Below the pieces are notes generated by a model, which was not told the origin of the DNA, did not search any database, and saw only the letters and a program-made list of their open reading frames with translations. A program made the position numbers and the translations under genes. Shown here piece after piece: positions 56,316-64,000 of a stretch of DNA of 64,000 bases (the stretch's first letter is position 1; every line of letters begins with the position of its first letter). Source of the DNA: RH-AL1 sp965277355 (GTDB lineage Bacteria; Pseudomonadota; Alphaproteobacteria; Rhizobiales; Beijerinckiaceae); contig CBDICN010000001.1 in the NCBI GenBank assembly GCA_965277355.1, positions 496,001-560,000 of the forward strand, in the 5' to 3' direction.

Positions 56316-56794
56316 ATGCGCTGCGTCTCCGCGCCGCCTGCCTCGCGGCCGGTCTGGCGTTGCCGCTCGGCGTGGCTGGCGGGGCGCACGCCGTTGAGCC
56401 GGGCGAAATGCTTAAGGATCCCGCGCTTGAGGCACGAGCCCGCCAGCTCTCCGGGGGCCTGCGCTGCCTCGTCTGCCAGAACGAATCCATCGACGAAAGC
56501 CATGCCGAACTCGCCCGCGACATCCGGCTGCTGGTGCGCCAACGTATCGAGGCCGGCGACACGAACCAGCAGATCCGCGACTTCCTGGTGTCGCGCTATG
56601 GGCAGTTCATCCTGTTGCGGCCGCCATTCGAGCCGCAGACGCTGCTGCTCTGGGGCACGCCGCTAATCGTGCTGCTGCTCGGGGGGGGCGCCATCGCGCT
56701 GGCCGCGCGCCGCCGGCCCACCCGCGATCCGGCGCGGCCGCTCAGCGACGCCGAACGGCAGAGGCTCGACCAGCTCGTCGGCCATCAGCGCTGA
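56312..56794 (+). CDS. ccmH: Cytochrome c-type biogenesis protein CcmH
   Basis: 160 residues. Signal/anchor helix, then the redox motif LRCLVCQNESI (Cys-x-x-Cys) that keeps apocytochrome thiols reduced, and RDFLVSRYGQFILLRPP. A C-terminal helix anchors it to the membrane. It is the short, bacterial-type CcmH. Last gene of the ccm operon; degP follows 143 bases later. Confidence 0.94.
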   Translation: MNALRLRAACLAAGLALPLGVAGGAHAVEPGEMLKDPALEARARQLSGGLRCLVCQNESIDESHAELARDIRLLVRQRIEAGDTNQQIRDFLVSRYGQFILLRPPFEPQTLLLWGTPLIVLLLGGGAIALAARRRPTRDPARPLSDAERQRLDQLVGHQR

Positions 56795-56937
56795 TCTCGC
56801 GGCATCGGCCGAGCCGTTCGCCGGCACGAACGTTACGAAGAATTCATCTCCGGGACATGCGCAGGTAAGCCGGCTTCCACCATCTTCATCATCGGCAGGG
56901 CGGTTGCATGATCGCCTTCACGTGAACGGAGACAGAC

Positions 56938-58473
56938 ATGATTTCGAACGACAATAAGCCCAAGCGGATCGCGATGCGCACGGCCCTGCTCGGCGCGACC
57001 GGCGCGCTTGTGCTGTCGGGTGCGATCGCCGGCGGCGTCAGCGCTCCGCGGTTCGCCTTCGCCGACGCCCAGCCCGCCGCAAACGACCGTGTCATCACAG
57101 TCAATCCGACGTCTTTCGCCGATATCGTCGAGCACGTCCGCAACGCCGTCGTATCGGTCAAGGTCAAGATGAGCGAGTCGGCCGAGAACGAGGAGGGCGA
57201 CGGCGATCAGCAGCAAATGCCGCAGCTGAAGCCGGGCGATCCGCTCGAGCGCTTCTTCAAGCAGTTCGGCGAGAAGGGCGGCGGCGGTGGCATCCACAAA
57301 CCGATGAAGCCGCACATGACGCAGGCCCAGGGATCCGGATTCTTCATCTCGGCCGACGGCTACGTCGTCACCAACAACCATGTCGTTGAGCACGCCACGG
57401 AAGTGACCCTTGTCACCGATGACGGCACCAGCCTCCCGGCTAAGGTGATCGGGACCGACAAGAAGACCGATCTCGCGCTCCTCAAGGTGACGAAGGCCGG
57501 TACCTATCCCTTCGTGCAATGGGCCAGCAAGGCGCCGCGCGTCGGCGACTGGGTGATTGCGGTCGGCAATCCGTTCGGCCTCGGCGGCACGGTCACGGCC
57601 GGCATCGTCTCGGCCCGCGGCCGCGACATCGGCGCTGGCCCCTACGACGATTTCCTGCAGATCGACGCTCCGGTGAACCGCGGCAATTCCGGCGGTCCGA
57701 CCTTCAACGCCAACGGCAGCGTTGTCGGCGTCAATACCGCGATCTTCTCGCCCTCTGGCGGCAGCGTCGGCATTGGTTTCGCGATCCCCTCCGAGGTGGC
57801 GCAGACCGTGATCAAGGACCTCGAGACGAGCGGGAAGGTCGCGCGCGGTTGGATCGGCGTGCAGATCCAGCCGGTGACGGACGAGATCGCCGAGAGCCTG
57901 GGTCTCAAGTCGACCAAGGGCGCCCTCGTGGCGGAGGCGCAGCCATCCGGTCCGGCCTCCTCGGCCGGTATCCGCTCCGGCGACGTGATCCTAGGCGTCG
58001 ACGGCCAGAAGGTCGACGGCCCCCGTGAGCTCGCCCGCAAGATCGCCTCGCTTGGCCCCGACGCCAAGGCGACGCTGTCCTTCTGGCACGACGGCACCGA
58101 GAAGACCGCCGACGTCAAGCTCGGCACCCTGCCGAACAGCGACCAAGTCGCCAAGGCCGAGATCAACGGCGAGAACGATAAGGCGACCGCCTCGGCGCTC
58201 GGCCTGACGCTTGCCCCCGCCTCGTCGATTCCGGGTGCCGGCAAGGATGGCGTCGTCGTCTCCGACGTCGATCAGGACAGCGCCGCGGCGCTGAAGGGTC
58301 TCAAGGTCGGCGACGTGATCCTTGAGGCCGGCGGCCAGAAGGTGGCGAGCCCGTCTGATATCACTGCGGTGATCGATGCGGCCAAGAAGGACGGCCGAAA
58401 GGCGGTGCTGCTCCGGGTCAAGAACGACCAGGGTGTGCATTTCGTGGCGCTCGGCACCTCGGCCAATGGCTGA
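56938..58473 (+). CDS. degP: Periplasmic serine protease Do (DegP/HtrA)
   Basis: 511 residues with an N-terminal export signal. Trypsin-like protease with His148 (TNNHVVEH), Asp178 (DKKTDLALLK) and Ser251 (NRGNSGGPT), followed by two PDZ domains (about 300-390 and 410-505). It degrades and refolds misfolded envelope proteins. The glycine-rich insertion near residues 113-120 and the Q-rich run after residue 88 are part of the variable LA loop. The ATG has GGAGACAG upstream. Genes order ccm-degP-regulator-kinase is common in this order. Confidence 0.94.
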   Translation: MISNDNKPKRIAMRTALLGATGALVLSGAIAGGVSAPRFAFADAQPAANDRVITVNPTSFADIVEHVRNAVVSVKVKMSESAENEEGDGDQQQMPQLKPGDPLERFFKQFGEKGGGGGIHKPMKPHMTQAQGSGFFISADGYVVTNNHVVEHATEVTLVTDDGTSLPAKVIGTDKKTDLALLKVTKAGTYPFVQWASKAPRVGDWVIAVGNPFGLGGTVTAGIVSARGRDIGAGPYDDFLQIDAPVNRGNSGGPTFNANGSVVGVNTAIFSPSGGSVGIGFAIPSEVAQTVIKDLETSGKVARGWIGVQIQPVTDEIAESLGLKSTKGALVAEAQPSGPASSAGIRSGDVILGVDGQKVDGPRELARKIASLGPDAKATLSFWHDGTEKTADVKLGTLPNSDQVAKAEINGENDKATASALGLTLAPASSIPGAGKDGVVVSDVDQDSAAALKGLKVGDVILEAGGQKVASPSDITAVIDAAKKDGRKAVLLRVKNDQGVHFVALGTSANG

Positions 58474-58493
58474 CGCGCTCGTAAGGCATTGCG

Positions 58494-58522
58494 GCGGCGA
58501 CGTGATTTCTTTCCGTCGCCGC
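58494..58522 (+). repeat. Hairpin after degP
   Basis: GCGGCGACG (58494-58502) and CGTCGCCGC (58514-58522) are perfect complements with an 11-base loop, 21 bases after the degP stop. No T-tract follows; the next hairpin downstream has one. Confidence 0.5.
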
Positions 58523-58532
58523 TGATGGAGGC

Positions 58533-58564
58533 ATGTAGGCCGGGGCTCCGGTCTACATCCTTTT
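58533..58564 (+). terminator. Probable intrinsic terminator between degP and the response regulator gene
   Basis: ATGTAGGCCGG (58533-58543) pairs with CCGGTCTACAT (58548-58558), with one G-T pair and a four-base loop. It is followed by CCTTTT. This is a good stem with a short T-run, placed 16 bases before the regulator's ATG, so it may either end the degP transcript or act as an attenuator in the regulator's leader. Confidence 0.6.
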
Positions 58565-58580
58565 CAAGGAAAGCCGTTAT

Positions 58581-59288
58581 ATGTCTTCGATGCGAATACT
58601 GATTGTCGAAGACGACGTCGAGGCGGCTCAATACCTGGTCAAGGCGTTGCGCGAGTCGGGTCACGTGGCCGACACCGCGAGCGACGGCCTCGAGGGCTAC
58701 GAAATGGCGCGCGACGAGAACTACGATGTGCTCGTCGTCGATCGCATGCTGCCGAAGATGGACGGGCTGTCGTTGATCGGCGGCCTGCGCGCCCAGAATG
58801 TCACGATGCCGATCCTGATCCTCTCCGCCCTCGGACAAGTCGACGATCGTGTGAAGGGGCTGCGCGCCGGCGGCGACGACTACCTGCCAAAGCCTTACGC
58901 CTTCTCCGAACTGTTGGCTCGCGTCGAGGTCCTTGCGCGGCGCAAGAAGCCGGGTAACGGCGAAGAGACCGTCTACACGGTCGGCGGCCTGGAATTGGAT
59001 CGCCTCGCCCACAAGCTGACCCGCAACGGCAGGGAGATCGTGCTCCAGCCACGCGAGTTCCGGCTCCTCGAGTACCTCATGAAGCACAACGGGCAGGTGG
59101 TCACCCGCACCATGCTCCTCGAGAACGTCTGGGACTATCACTTCGACCCGCAGACGAACGTCATCGACGTGCACATCTCGCGGCTGCGTGCCAAGATCGA
59201 CAAAGGCTTCGACCCGCCGCTGCTGCAGACCATCCGCGGCGCGGGGTACACGATCCGGGACAGTTCTGGCCGTGACAGCGCTCGGTAA
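58581..59288 (+). CDS. OmpR-family response regulator
   Basis: 235 residues. Receiver domain with the phosphorylated Asp54 in LVVDRMLPKMDG, the acidic pair at residues 11-12 and the conserved Lys in DDYLPKPYAFSEL. The C-terminal winged helix (about 135-228) includes LQPREFRLLEYLMKHNGQVV and NVIDVHISRLRAKI. It is a DNA-binding regulator partnered with the kinase that overlaps its 3' end by 17 bases. Regulated genes are unknown; the neighbour degP suggests an envelope-stress circuit, which is inference. Confidence 0.93.
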   Translation: MSSMRILIVEDDVEAAQYLVKALRESGHVADTASDGLEGYEMARDENYDVLVVDRMLPKMDGLSLIGGLRAQNVTMPILILSALGQVDDRVKGLRAGGDDYLPKPYAFSELLARVEVLARRKKPGNGEETVYTVGGLELDRLAHKLTRNGREIVLQPREFRLLEYLMKHNGQVVTRTMLLENVWDYHFDPQTNVIDVHISRLRAKIDKGFDPPLLQTIRGAGYTIRDSSGRDSAR

Positions 59289-60705
59289 GCTCTTTCGGAC
59301 CACGGCCTTCAAGATCTCGCTGGCCTACCTGATCATCACATCGATCGGCGCCGTGCTGGTTCTCTTTAGCGTCGGCTGGAACGTGAAGGGGCTGGTCGAG
59401 CAGCAGATCACGCAGACGGTCGATGCCGATATCGTCGGGCTGTCCGAGCAATATGCCGAAGGCGGCATCACTCGCCTCGTCGACATTATCGAGCAGCGCG
59501 TCAAGCAGCCAAGTGCCGGGCTTTATCTCGTCACCACTCACGCCGGCGAGCCGATCGTCGGCAACGTCTCGGCGCTGCCGCCCGGCGCGCTCGATCGGAC
59601 GGGTGTCGTGGAGACGACCTACAAGGTCAAGGGCAGAAGTCGGCGCGCGCTGGCGCGGGTGTTCGCGCTGTCGGGCGGCTTCCGCCTTCTCGTCGGGCAC
59701 GATCTGGCGGAGGGCGACACATTGCGCCCCATTCTCTGGAACGCACTCCTGACGTCGCTAATCTGGCTGACCGTCATTGGCACCATCGGCGGCCTGTTGC
59801 TCGCCCGGCGGGTGCTGCACCGCGTTGATACGATCAACGCCGACGCGCGAAGGATCGTCGAGGGCGACCTCAGCGGGCGGCTCCCGCTCGCCGGCACCGG
59901 TGACGAGCTCGATCGACTCGTCGTCAACCTCAACGCCATGCTCGAGCGGATTGCCGAGCTGATGGCCGGCCTGAAAGAAGTCTCCGACAACGTGGCGCAC
60001 GACCTGAAGACGCCGCTGACGCGGATGCGCAGCCGCGCCGAGCAGACGCTGCGGCTGGGCAAGAGCGTCGAGGATCACCGCGAGGCATTGGAGAAGGTCA
60101 TCGACGACGCCGACCAGATGATCCGCATCTTCGATGCGCTGTTGATGATCGCGCGGGCCGAAGCCGGCGCCGGGCGCGAGGGCATGGTGGACTTCGATGC
60201 CGCCGCCGTCGTCAGCGACGTCGGCGAGCTCTACGAGCCTGTGGCGGAGAGCCGCTGCATCGCCTTCGAGGGCGCGGTCGACTCGAACCTTTTTGTCCAC
60301 GGCAGCCGCGAATTGATCGGGCAGGCGCTCGCCAACCTCGTCGACAACGCCCTGAAATATGGGGTCGGCGACGAGGATGCGCCGGCCGATAAGCGACGCA
60401 TCAGGCTATCGGCCGAGCGCCGAGGCGGCTGGATCGACATCGCCGTCGCCGATCACGGGGAGGGGATCGCTCCCGAAGACCGGGCACGCATTACCGACCG
60501 CTTCGTGCGGCTCGAGAATTCGCGCTCGCGGCCGGGCTCCGGGCTTGGGCTTTCGCTGGTCGCAGCGGTCGCGCGTCTCCACAACGGCGAACTGCGCATC
60601 GAGGACAACGCGCCGGGCCTGCGCTTCGTGATGGCGCTGCCGGCGCTGCGCCTCGGCCCTACCTTGCTGGCGCCCTCGCGCATGGCGGAGCCTATCCTGG
60701 CTTAA
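59272..60705 (+). CDS. Sensor histidine kinase, partner of the adjacent regulator
   Basis: 477 residues from a GTG at 59272 inside the regulator gene. Two membrane helices (about 13-35 and 160-182) bracket a periplasmic sensor region of ~125 residues. A HAMP region follows, then HisKA with the phospho-acceptor His in SDNVAHDLKTPLTRMRSR and a HATPase domain with NLVDNALKYG (N box), GEGI and SGLGLSLVAAV. The 17-base overlap indicates coupling with the regulator. Signal unknown. Confidence 0.92.
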   Translation: MTALGKLFRTTAFKISLAYLIITSIGAVLVLFSVGWNVKGLVEQQITQTVDADIVGLSEQYAEGGITRLVDIIEQRVKQPSAGLYLVTTHAGEPIVGNVSALPPGALDRTGVVETTYKVKGRSRRALARVFALSGGFRLLVGHDLAEGDTLRPILWNALLTSLIWLTVIGTIGGLLLARRVLHRVDTINADARRIVEGDLSGRLPLAGTGDELDRLVVNLNAMLERIAELMAGLKEVSDNVAHDLKTPLTRMRSRAEQTLRLGKSVEDHREALEKVIDDADQMIRIFDALLMIARAEAGAGREGMVDFDAAAVVSDVGELYEPVAESRCIAFEGAVDSNLFVHGSRELIGQALANLVDNALKYGVGDEDAPADKRRIRLSAERRGGWIDIAVADHGEGIAPEDRARITDRFVRLENSRSRPGSGLGLSLVAAVARLHNGELRIEDNAPGLRFVMALPALRLGPTLLAPSRMAEPILA

Positions 60706-60714
60706 GGCCGCGCC

Positions 60715-63156
60715 TCACGCGCTACGCGATTGCTTTGCCATGGTTCGCTCGACTGGCTGCAGCGCGAAACGCGACGAACGCGAGGTGACTCGGGCCGCGC
60801 TCGCGCCGCTCGACGCGGCGACGCTGAGTTGGGGCTTCGGCCAGACCGCGTTGCGCTGGTTCGGCAGGCAGACCGTGACGAGGGTTCCGGCGCCCTGCTC
60901 GGAGCGGATCTGCATCGAGCCGCCGTGAAGGTCCACGAGCGAGCGCGCGATGGCAAGGCCAAGCCCGGAGCCGCGCATACCGTTCTTGAGCGTCTGTTCG
61001 GTCTGCTCGAAGGGGCGGCCTAGCCGCGCGATGGCCTCGGGCGAGATACCCACTCCCGTATCCTCCACGGCGATCTCGATGAAGTCTCGCACGAAATGGC
61101 TCCGGACCGCGACCGTTCCGTTGGCGGGCGTGTACTTGACCGCGTTCTCGAGCAGGATGACGAGGATTTTTTCGACCGCCGTTTGATCCGCCATCAGTTT
61201 GATGTCGGAGGACACGCAAAATGTCATCGAGATGGCGCCGGCTTCGGCCAGCGGCGCAACCAGCGTTGTGGCGGCGGCAACCGCTTCGGCGATGATGAAG
61301 TCCTTCTTCTTCAGTCGTACGCGGCCAGCCTCGAGGCGGGACATCTCGAGAACGTCGGCGATCACGTTGAGGAGGTGCTGGCCGCTGCTGTGGATGTCTT
61401 TGCAATACTCGCTGTAAAGGGGGGAGCCGAGTTCCCCGTAACACTCGAGCATCATAATCTCGGAGAAGCCGAGGATCGCGTTCAATGGCGTGCGCAGCTC
61501 GTGACCCATGTTGGCGAGGAAGTTCGATTTCGCACGATTGGCGTTCTCGGCTTCGGCCTTCTGCTCGCGATACTTCTCGGCGAGTTCAGCGAGCTGCTGG
61601 GCCTGCGTCTCGAGAACCTGGCGCGAGCGGCGCAGGTCGACGACCGAGTTCATCAGCCGGCGTTCGGAGTCGATCAACTGCTCCTCGTTGCGCTTCAGGG
61701 CAGTGATGTCGGTGCCGACGGAAACGTAGCCGCCGTCCTTGGTGCGGCGCTCGTTGATGTGCAGCCAGCGACCGTCGCCGAGCTGCGCCTCGAAGGTCCG
61801 CGCGCCCATCGGCTGCGTGTCACCAAGGGCGATCTGGGATTGGATGAGCACGGGCGCCCCGCATGCCATGACATCGACGTAGGGCGTCCCGATCGCGACG
61901 GCCTGAGACGGGAGATTGTGGAAGCGCTGGAACTTGGAATTGCACATGACGAGGCGGTTGTCGGCGTCCCACACCACGAACGCTTCCGAGATCGTCTCGA
62001 TCGCGTCGCGAAGGCGCATGTCGGCTTTCGCGGTGCGCTCCTCGAAGGCCATCGTCTCCGACACGTCGATCGCGATCCCAACGAGATGGCGGTTGCCGTG
62101 TCCCTCCACGATCTCCGCCTTCGCGCGCAGCCAAACGAAGGCGCCGTCCGCCGCCCGCATCCGGAAGATTTCGTCGATCATCTGGAGCTTGCCGTGGATC
62201 AGGGCCTGGATGGCCTGTTCCACGCCGCTATCGTCCGGATGGATCAGGGCTCGAAATTCGGTCGACGACAGCCGAGCCGCGCGCGGCACCATGCCGACGA
62301 TCTCGAACATGGAGAGAGACCAATCAACCTCATCCGCCGCGAGATCCCAGTCCCACAGGCCGCAGCGACCGCGGCTAAGCACCATGTCGACTCGGTCGCG
62401 CATGATCCGACAGGTGTTGTCGGCGGCGCGCGCACGCACGGTCTGCCTCACGTAAGCGTAAGACAGGGCGGCGAGCACGAAGGCCGTGCAGCACAGCAGC
62501 ATGATCGTGCGGGTGAAGCCGGCGCGCCAGTCGCTGAGGATGTTGGCCATCGGATGCACGATAGCGATCTGGCCGAACGGTGCGCGCAGGGAGCGTACGG
62601 TGGCGAGGGTGTCGGACCCGTCGGGAAGGATGAGGCGCATCACTCCCGCCTTGTCGGCGAGGATCGTCAGCGGCTGCGTGGCGCCGAGATGATCGGCGAT
62701 GGTCCCCCTCCCGCCGCTCGTCGTGCTGCGGTACGGGTAGCTTGCGATGATGGCGCCGGACTCGTCGCTGAGTAGCACCCTCTGCCCGCGGCCGAGCGCA
62801 CGCAGGGGCAAAGCGTGGGCCAGGACCTGCGCGGGTGTGTTCGCGGGCGCCGTCTGGAGCTGGATGTCGATGTCGGCGGCAATGACGGCCGCGGAGAGCT
62901 CGATGTCGTTGGTCGCGGCGAGGACGACGCGATCCTGTTCGTCGTAGGTGAAGGTGACCGTGATCGCGCAGAGGATCGTGATGAAGGCGATCAGCGCTGC
63001 CGGAAAAGCCCAGCTGACTGTTCGTTCGGGGTTCAGGGCGCGCAACAAGCGCAGGCCCGGAACAACGACCGCCATCAGCTTCGCGGCGATGGACTCCACA
63101 AGACTGTGCCAGGTTTCCGCGCGTGCAGATACACCGGCCACGCTCGCACGTGACAT
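60715..63156 (-). CDS. PAS-domain sensor histidine kinase, PleC-like
   Basis: 813 residues from the ATG at 63156 (GAGGGGG upstream). Two helices near the N-terminus (about 47-70 and 213-235) flank an extracytoplasmic domain. Two PAS domains follow (about 265-380 and 395-500), then a coiled coil, HisKA with FLANMGHELRTPLNAILGFSEIM and HATPase with ILLENAVKYTPAN and GMRGSGLGLAIARSLV. The architecture and the HisKA sequence resemble PleC, the polar kinase/phosphatase of the alphaproteobacterial cell-cycle network, but orthology cannot be proved by eye. No receiver domain. Its 3' end converges with the other kinase gene. Confidence 0.82.
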   Translation of the reverse strand: MSRASVAGVSARAETWHSLVESIAAKLMAVVVPGLRLLRALNPERTVSWAFPAALIAFITILCAITVTFTYDEQDRVVLAATNDIELSAAVIAADIDIQLQTAPANTPAQVLAHALPLRALGRGQRVLLSDESGAIIASYPYRSTTSGGRGTIADHLGATQPLTILADKAGVMRLILPDGSDTLATVRSLRAPFGQIAIVHPMANILSDWRAGFTRTIMLLCCTAFVLAALSYAYVRQTVRARAADNTCRIMRDRVDMVLSRGRCGLWDWDLAADEVDWSLSMFEIVGMVPRAARLSSTEFRALIHPDDSGVEQAIQALIHGKLQMIDEIFRMRAADGAFVWLRAKAEIVEGHGNRHLVGIAIDVSETMAFEERTAKADMRLRDAIETISEAFVVWDADNRLVMCNSKFQRFHNLPSQAVAIGTPYVDVMACGAPVLIQSQIALGDTQPMGARTFEAQLGDGRWLHINERRTKDGGYVSVGTDITALKRNEEQLIDSERRLMNSVVDLRRSRQVLETQAQQLAELAEKYREQKAEAENANRAKSNFLANMGHELRTPLNAILGFSEIMMLECYGELGSPLYSEYCKDIHSSGQHLLNVIADVLEMSRLEAGRVRLKKKDFIIAEAVAAATTLVAPLAEAGAISMTFCVSSDIKLMADQTAVEKILVILLENAVKYTPANGTVAVRSHFVRDFIEIAVEDTGVGISPEAIARLGRPFEQTEQTLKNGMRGSGLGLAIARSLVDLHGGSMQIRSEQGAGTLVTVCLPNQRNAVWPKPQLSVAASSGASAARVTSRSSRFALQPVERTMAKQSRSA

Positions 63157-63374
63157 CGTCGGCCCCCTCGATTGTGCCCCGGGGCGGATGTGCCGCATCT
63201 TCCCCGAGCCAGAATCATCTGAATCCGAAGTTAATGATTTGTCCAGACTTTCTTACGAAAGGGACGCAAAAATTAGGGTGACAAGCTTAGATGTTCACTT
63301 CGTCAACGCAGCGCCCCTCTGCCGCCTCGGCTCAGAGTACTTCTTTAGTATTGCGTGGTGAGACTATTGACGTT

Positions 63375-64000
63375 TCACGCCAGCGATCGCGTCACGATGT
63401 CGGCGACGTCGCGCGACAGGCGCTCCGTCCCAGCGACCTTTTGCAAGGCTTCGCGGGCTAGGGCGCGGCGACGCGGTTCAAGCGAACGCCAGCTCTTGAA
63501 CGACGACAAAAGGCGCGCGGCGACCTGCGCGTTAAAGGCATCAAGCCTCGTCACCATGTCGGCGACGAAAGCGAAACCGGAACCGTTGGCCGCATTGAAG
63601 CGGCTGAGATTGCCGGCGGCGAAGGTGCCGATCAGCGCGCGCACGCGGTTAGGGTTCTTGATCGAGAACGCCGGATGCTCCATCAGTGCACGGATCGTGT
63701 CGATCACGCCGGGTTCCGGCTGCATGGCTTGCAAGGCAAACCACTTGTCGACGACCAGCGCGTCGCTGGAGAACTCTTCGTAGAATCGCGCGATCGCAGC
63801 CTCGCGCGCGGTCCCGGGCCTTTGTGCCAGCACGCCGAGGGCCGCCAGCTTGTCGGTCATGTTTGTGGCGGTTTCGAACTGCGCGTGCGCGTAGGCGCTC
63901 CCGCGCAGCTCGTCGCCTGCCGTGAAGAGATCTAGCGCGGTGTTGCGCAGCGCGCGGCGCCCCGCGGCGGCCGCCGTTGGCGTGTAGGGCTTGTGGTCGA
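63375..64000 (-). CDS. pepN: Aminopeptidase N (M1 family), C-terminal part only
   Basis: The reading frame continues past the right edge of the window; about 208 residues are visible. They match the alpha-helical C-terminal domain of PepN: ARFYEEFSSDALVVDKWFALQA, HPAFSIKNPNRVRALIGTFA, and an end with DVADIVTRSL. The catalytic HEXXH domain would be beyond the edge. It is a cytoplasmic zinc aminopeptidase for peptide turnover. The stop at 63375 lies 218 bases from the PleC-like kinase start, tail facing it. Confidence 0.85.
   Translation of the reverse strand, partial: DHKPYTPTAAAAGRRALRNTALDLFTAGDELRGSAYAHAQFETATNMTDKLAALGVLAQRPGTAREAAIARFYEEFSSDALVVDKWFALQAMQPEPGVIDTIRALMEHPAFSIKNPNRVRALIGTFAAGNLSRFNAANGSGFAFVADMVTRLDAFNAQVAARLLSSFKSWRSLEPRRRALAREALQKVAGTERLSRDVADIVTRSLA

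Overview
This window is a GC-rich chromosomal segment of an alphaproteobacterium, most likely of the order Hyphomicrobiales (Rhizobiales). The pointers are a pyruvate dehydrogenase E1 beta with an N-terminal lipoyl domain, a eukaryote-type glutamine synthetase GlnII beside GlnA and PII, a ccmIEFH-degP-regulator-kinase cluster, a PleC-like PAS kinase, DUF2842 next to heme A synthase, and palindromic intergenic repeats of a kind common in this order. I cannot name the genus from sequence alone. No rRNA, tRNA, CRISPR array or phage is visible. One complete insertion sequence (IS630 family) is present.

Layout. 1-5.6 kb is an exopolysaccharide locus: the start of a Wza-like export lipoprotein, a divergent Wzz/GumC-type protein whose kinase domain looks dead, a CelD-type acyltransferase and a polysaccharide deacetylase. 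5.5-10.1 kb holds DUF2842, heme A synthase, an O-acetylhomoserine sulfhydrylase and a K+ channel. 10.4-12.6 kb is a glycosyltransferase with an IS630 element just upstream. 12.7-23.7 kb carries anaplerotic and propionyl-CoA carbon metabolism (PEP carboxylase, propionyl-CoA carboxylase beta and alpha). It also carries accessory material: a wrbA relic, a low-GC CBS-HEPN gene, an SDR, an orphan BrnA-like protein and an unknown gene. 24.0-34.3 kb is the pyruvate dehydrogenase region (pdhA, pdhB, a small coiled-coil gene, pdhC, a frameshifted gene, lpd) followed by a DUF606 pseudogene, a HAD phosphatase, a secreted beta-helix protein and lipA, which supplies the lipoyl groups the complex needs. 34.4-37.9 kb is parE and a glycosyltransferase. 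38.0-41.5 kb is a nitrogen assimilation group (glnA, glnII, glnB) with two clear sigma-54 promoters.

41.6-45.1 kb has sulfur metabolism (mercaptopyruvate sulfurtransferase, cysteine synthase), an SDR and a BLUF photoreceptor. 45.3-48.3 kb is an anion-type ABC transporter with a fused double permease and no binding protein. 48.6-51.6 kb is a tight three-gene cassette: an acyl-AMP ligase, an acyl carrier protein and an AlgX/AlgJ-like SGNH acyltransferase. This resembles the D-alanylation (dlt) logic and probably serves envelope polysaccharide acylation. A GH25 lysozyme-like lipoprotein follows. 52.7-56.8 kb is cytochrome c maturation (ccmI, ccmE, ccmF, ccmH), followed by the DegP protease and a two-component pair. 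A PleC-like kinase and the C-terminal part of aminopeptidase N close the window.

The best leads for something undescribed are the CBS-HEPN protein on visibly foreign DNA (17.6-18.7 kb), the ligase-ACP-SGNH cassette (48.6-51.6 kb), the degenerate kinase domain of the exopolysaccharide protein, and several freshly broken genes (wrbA relic, frameshifted gene inside the pdh operon, DUF606 transporter with one stop codon).
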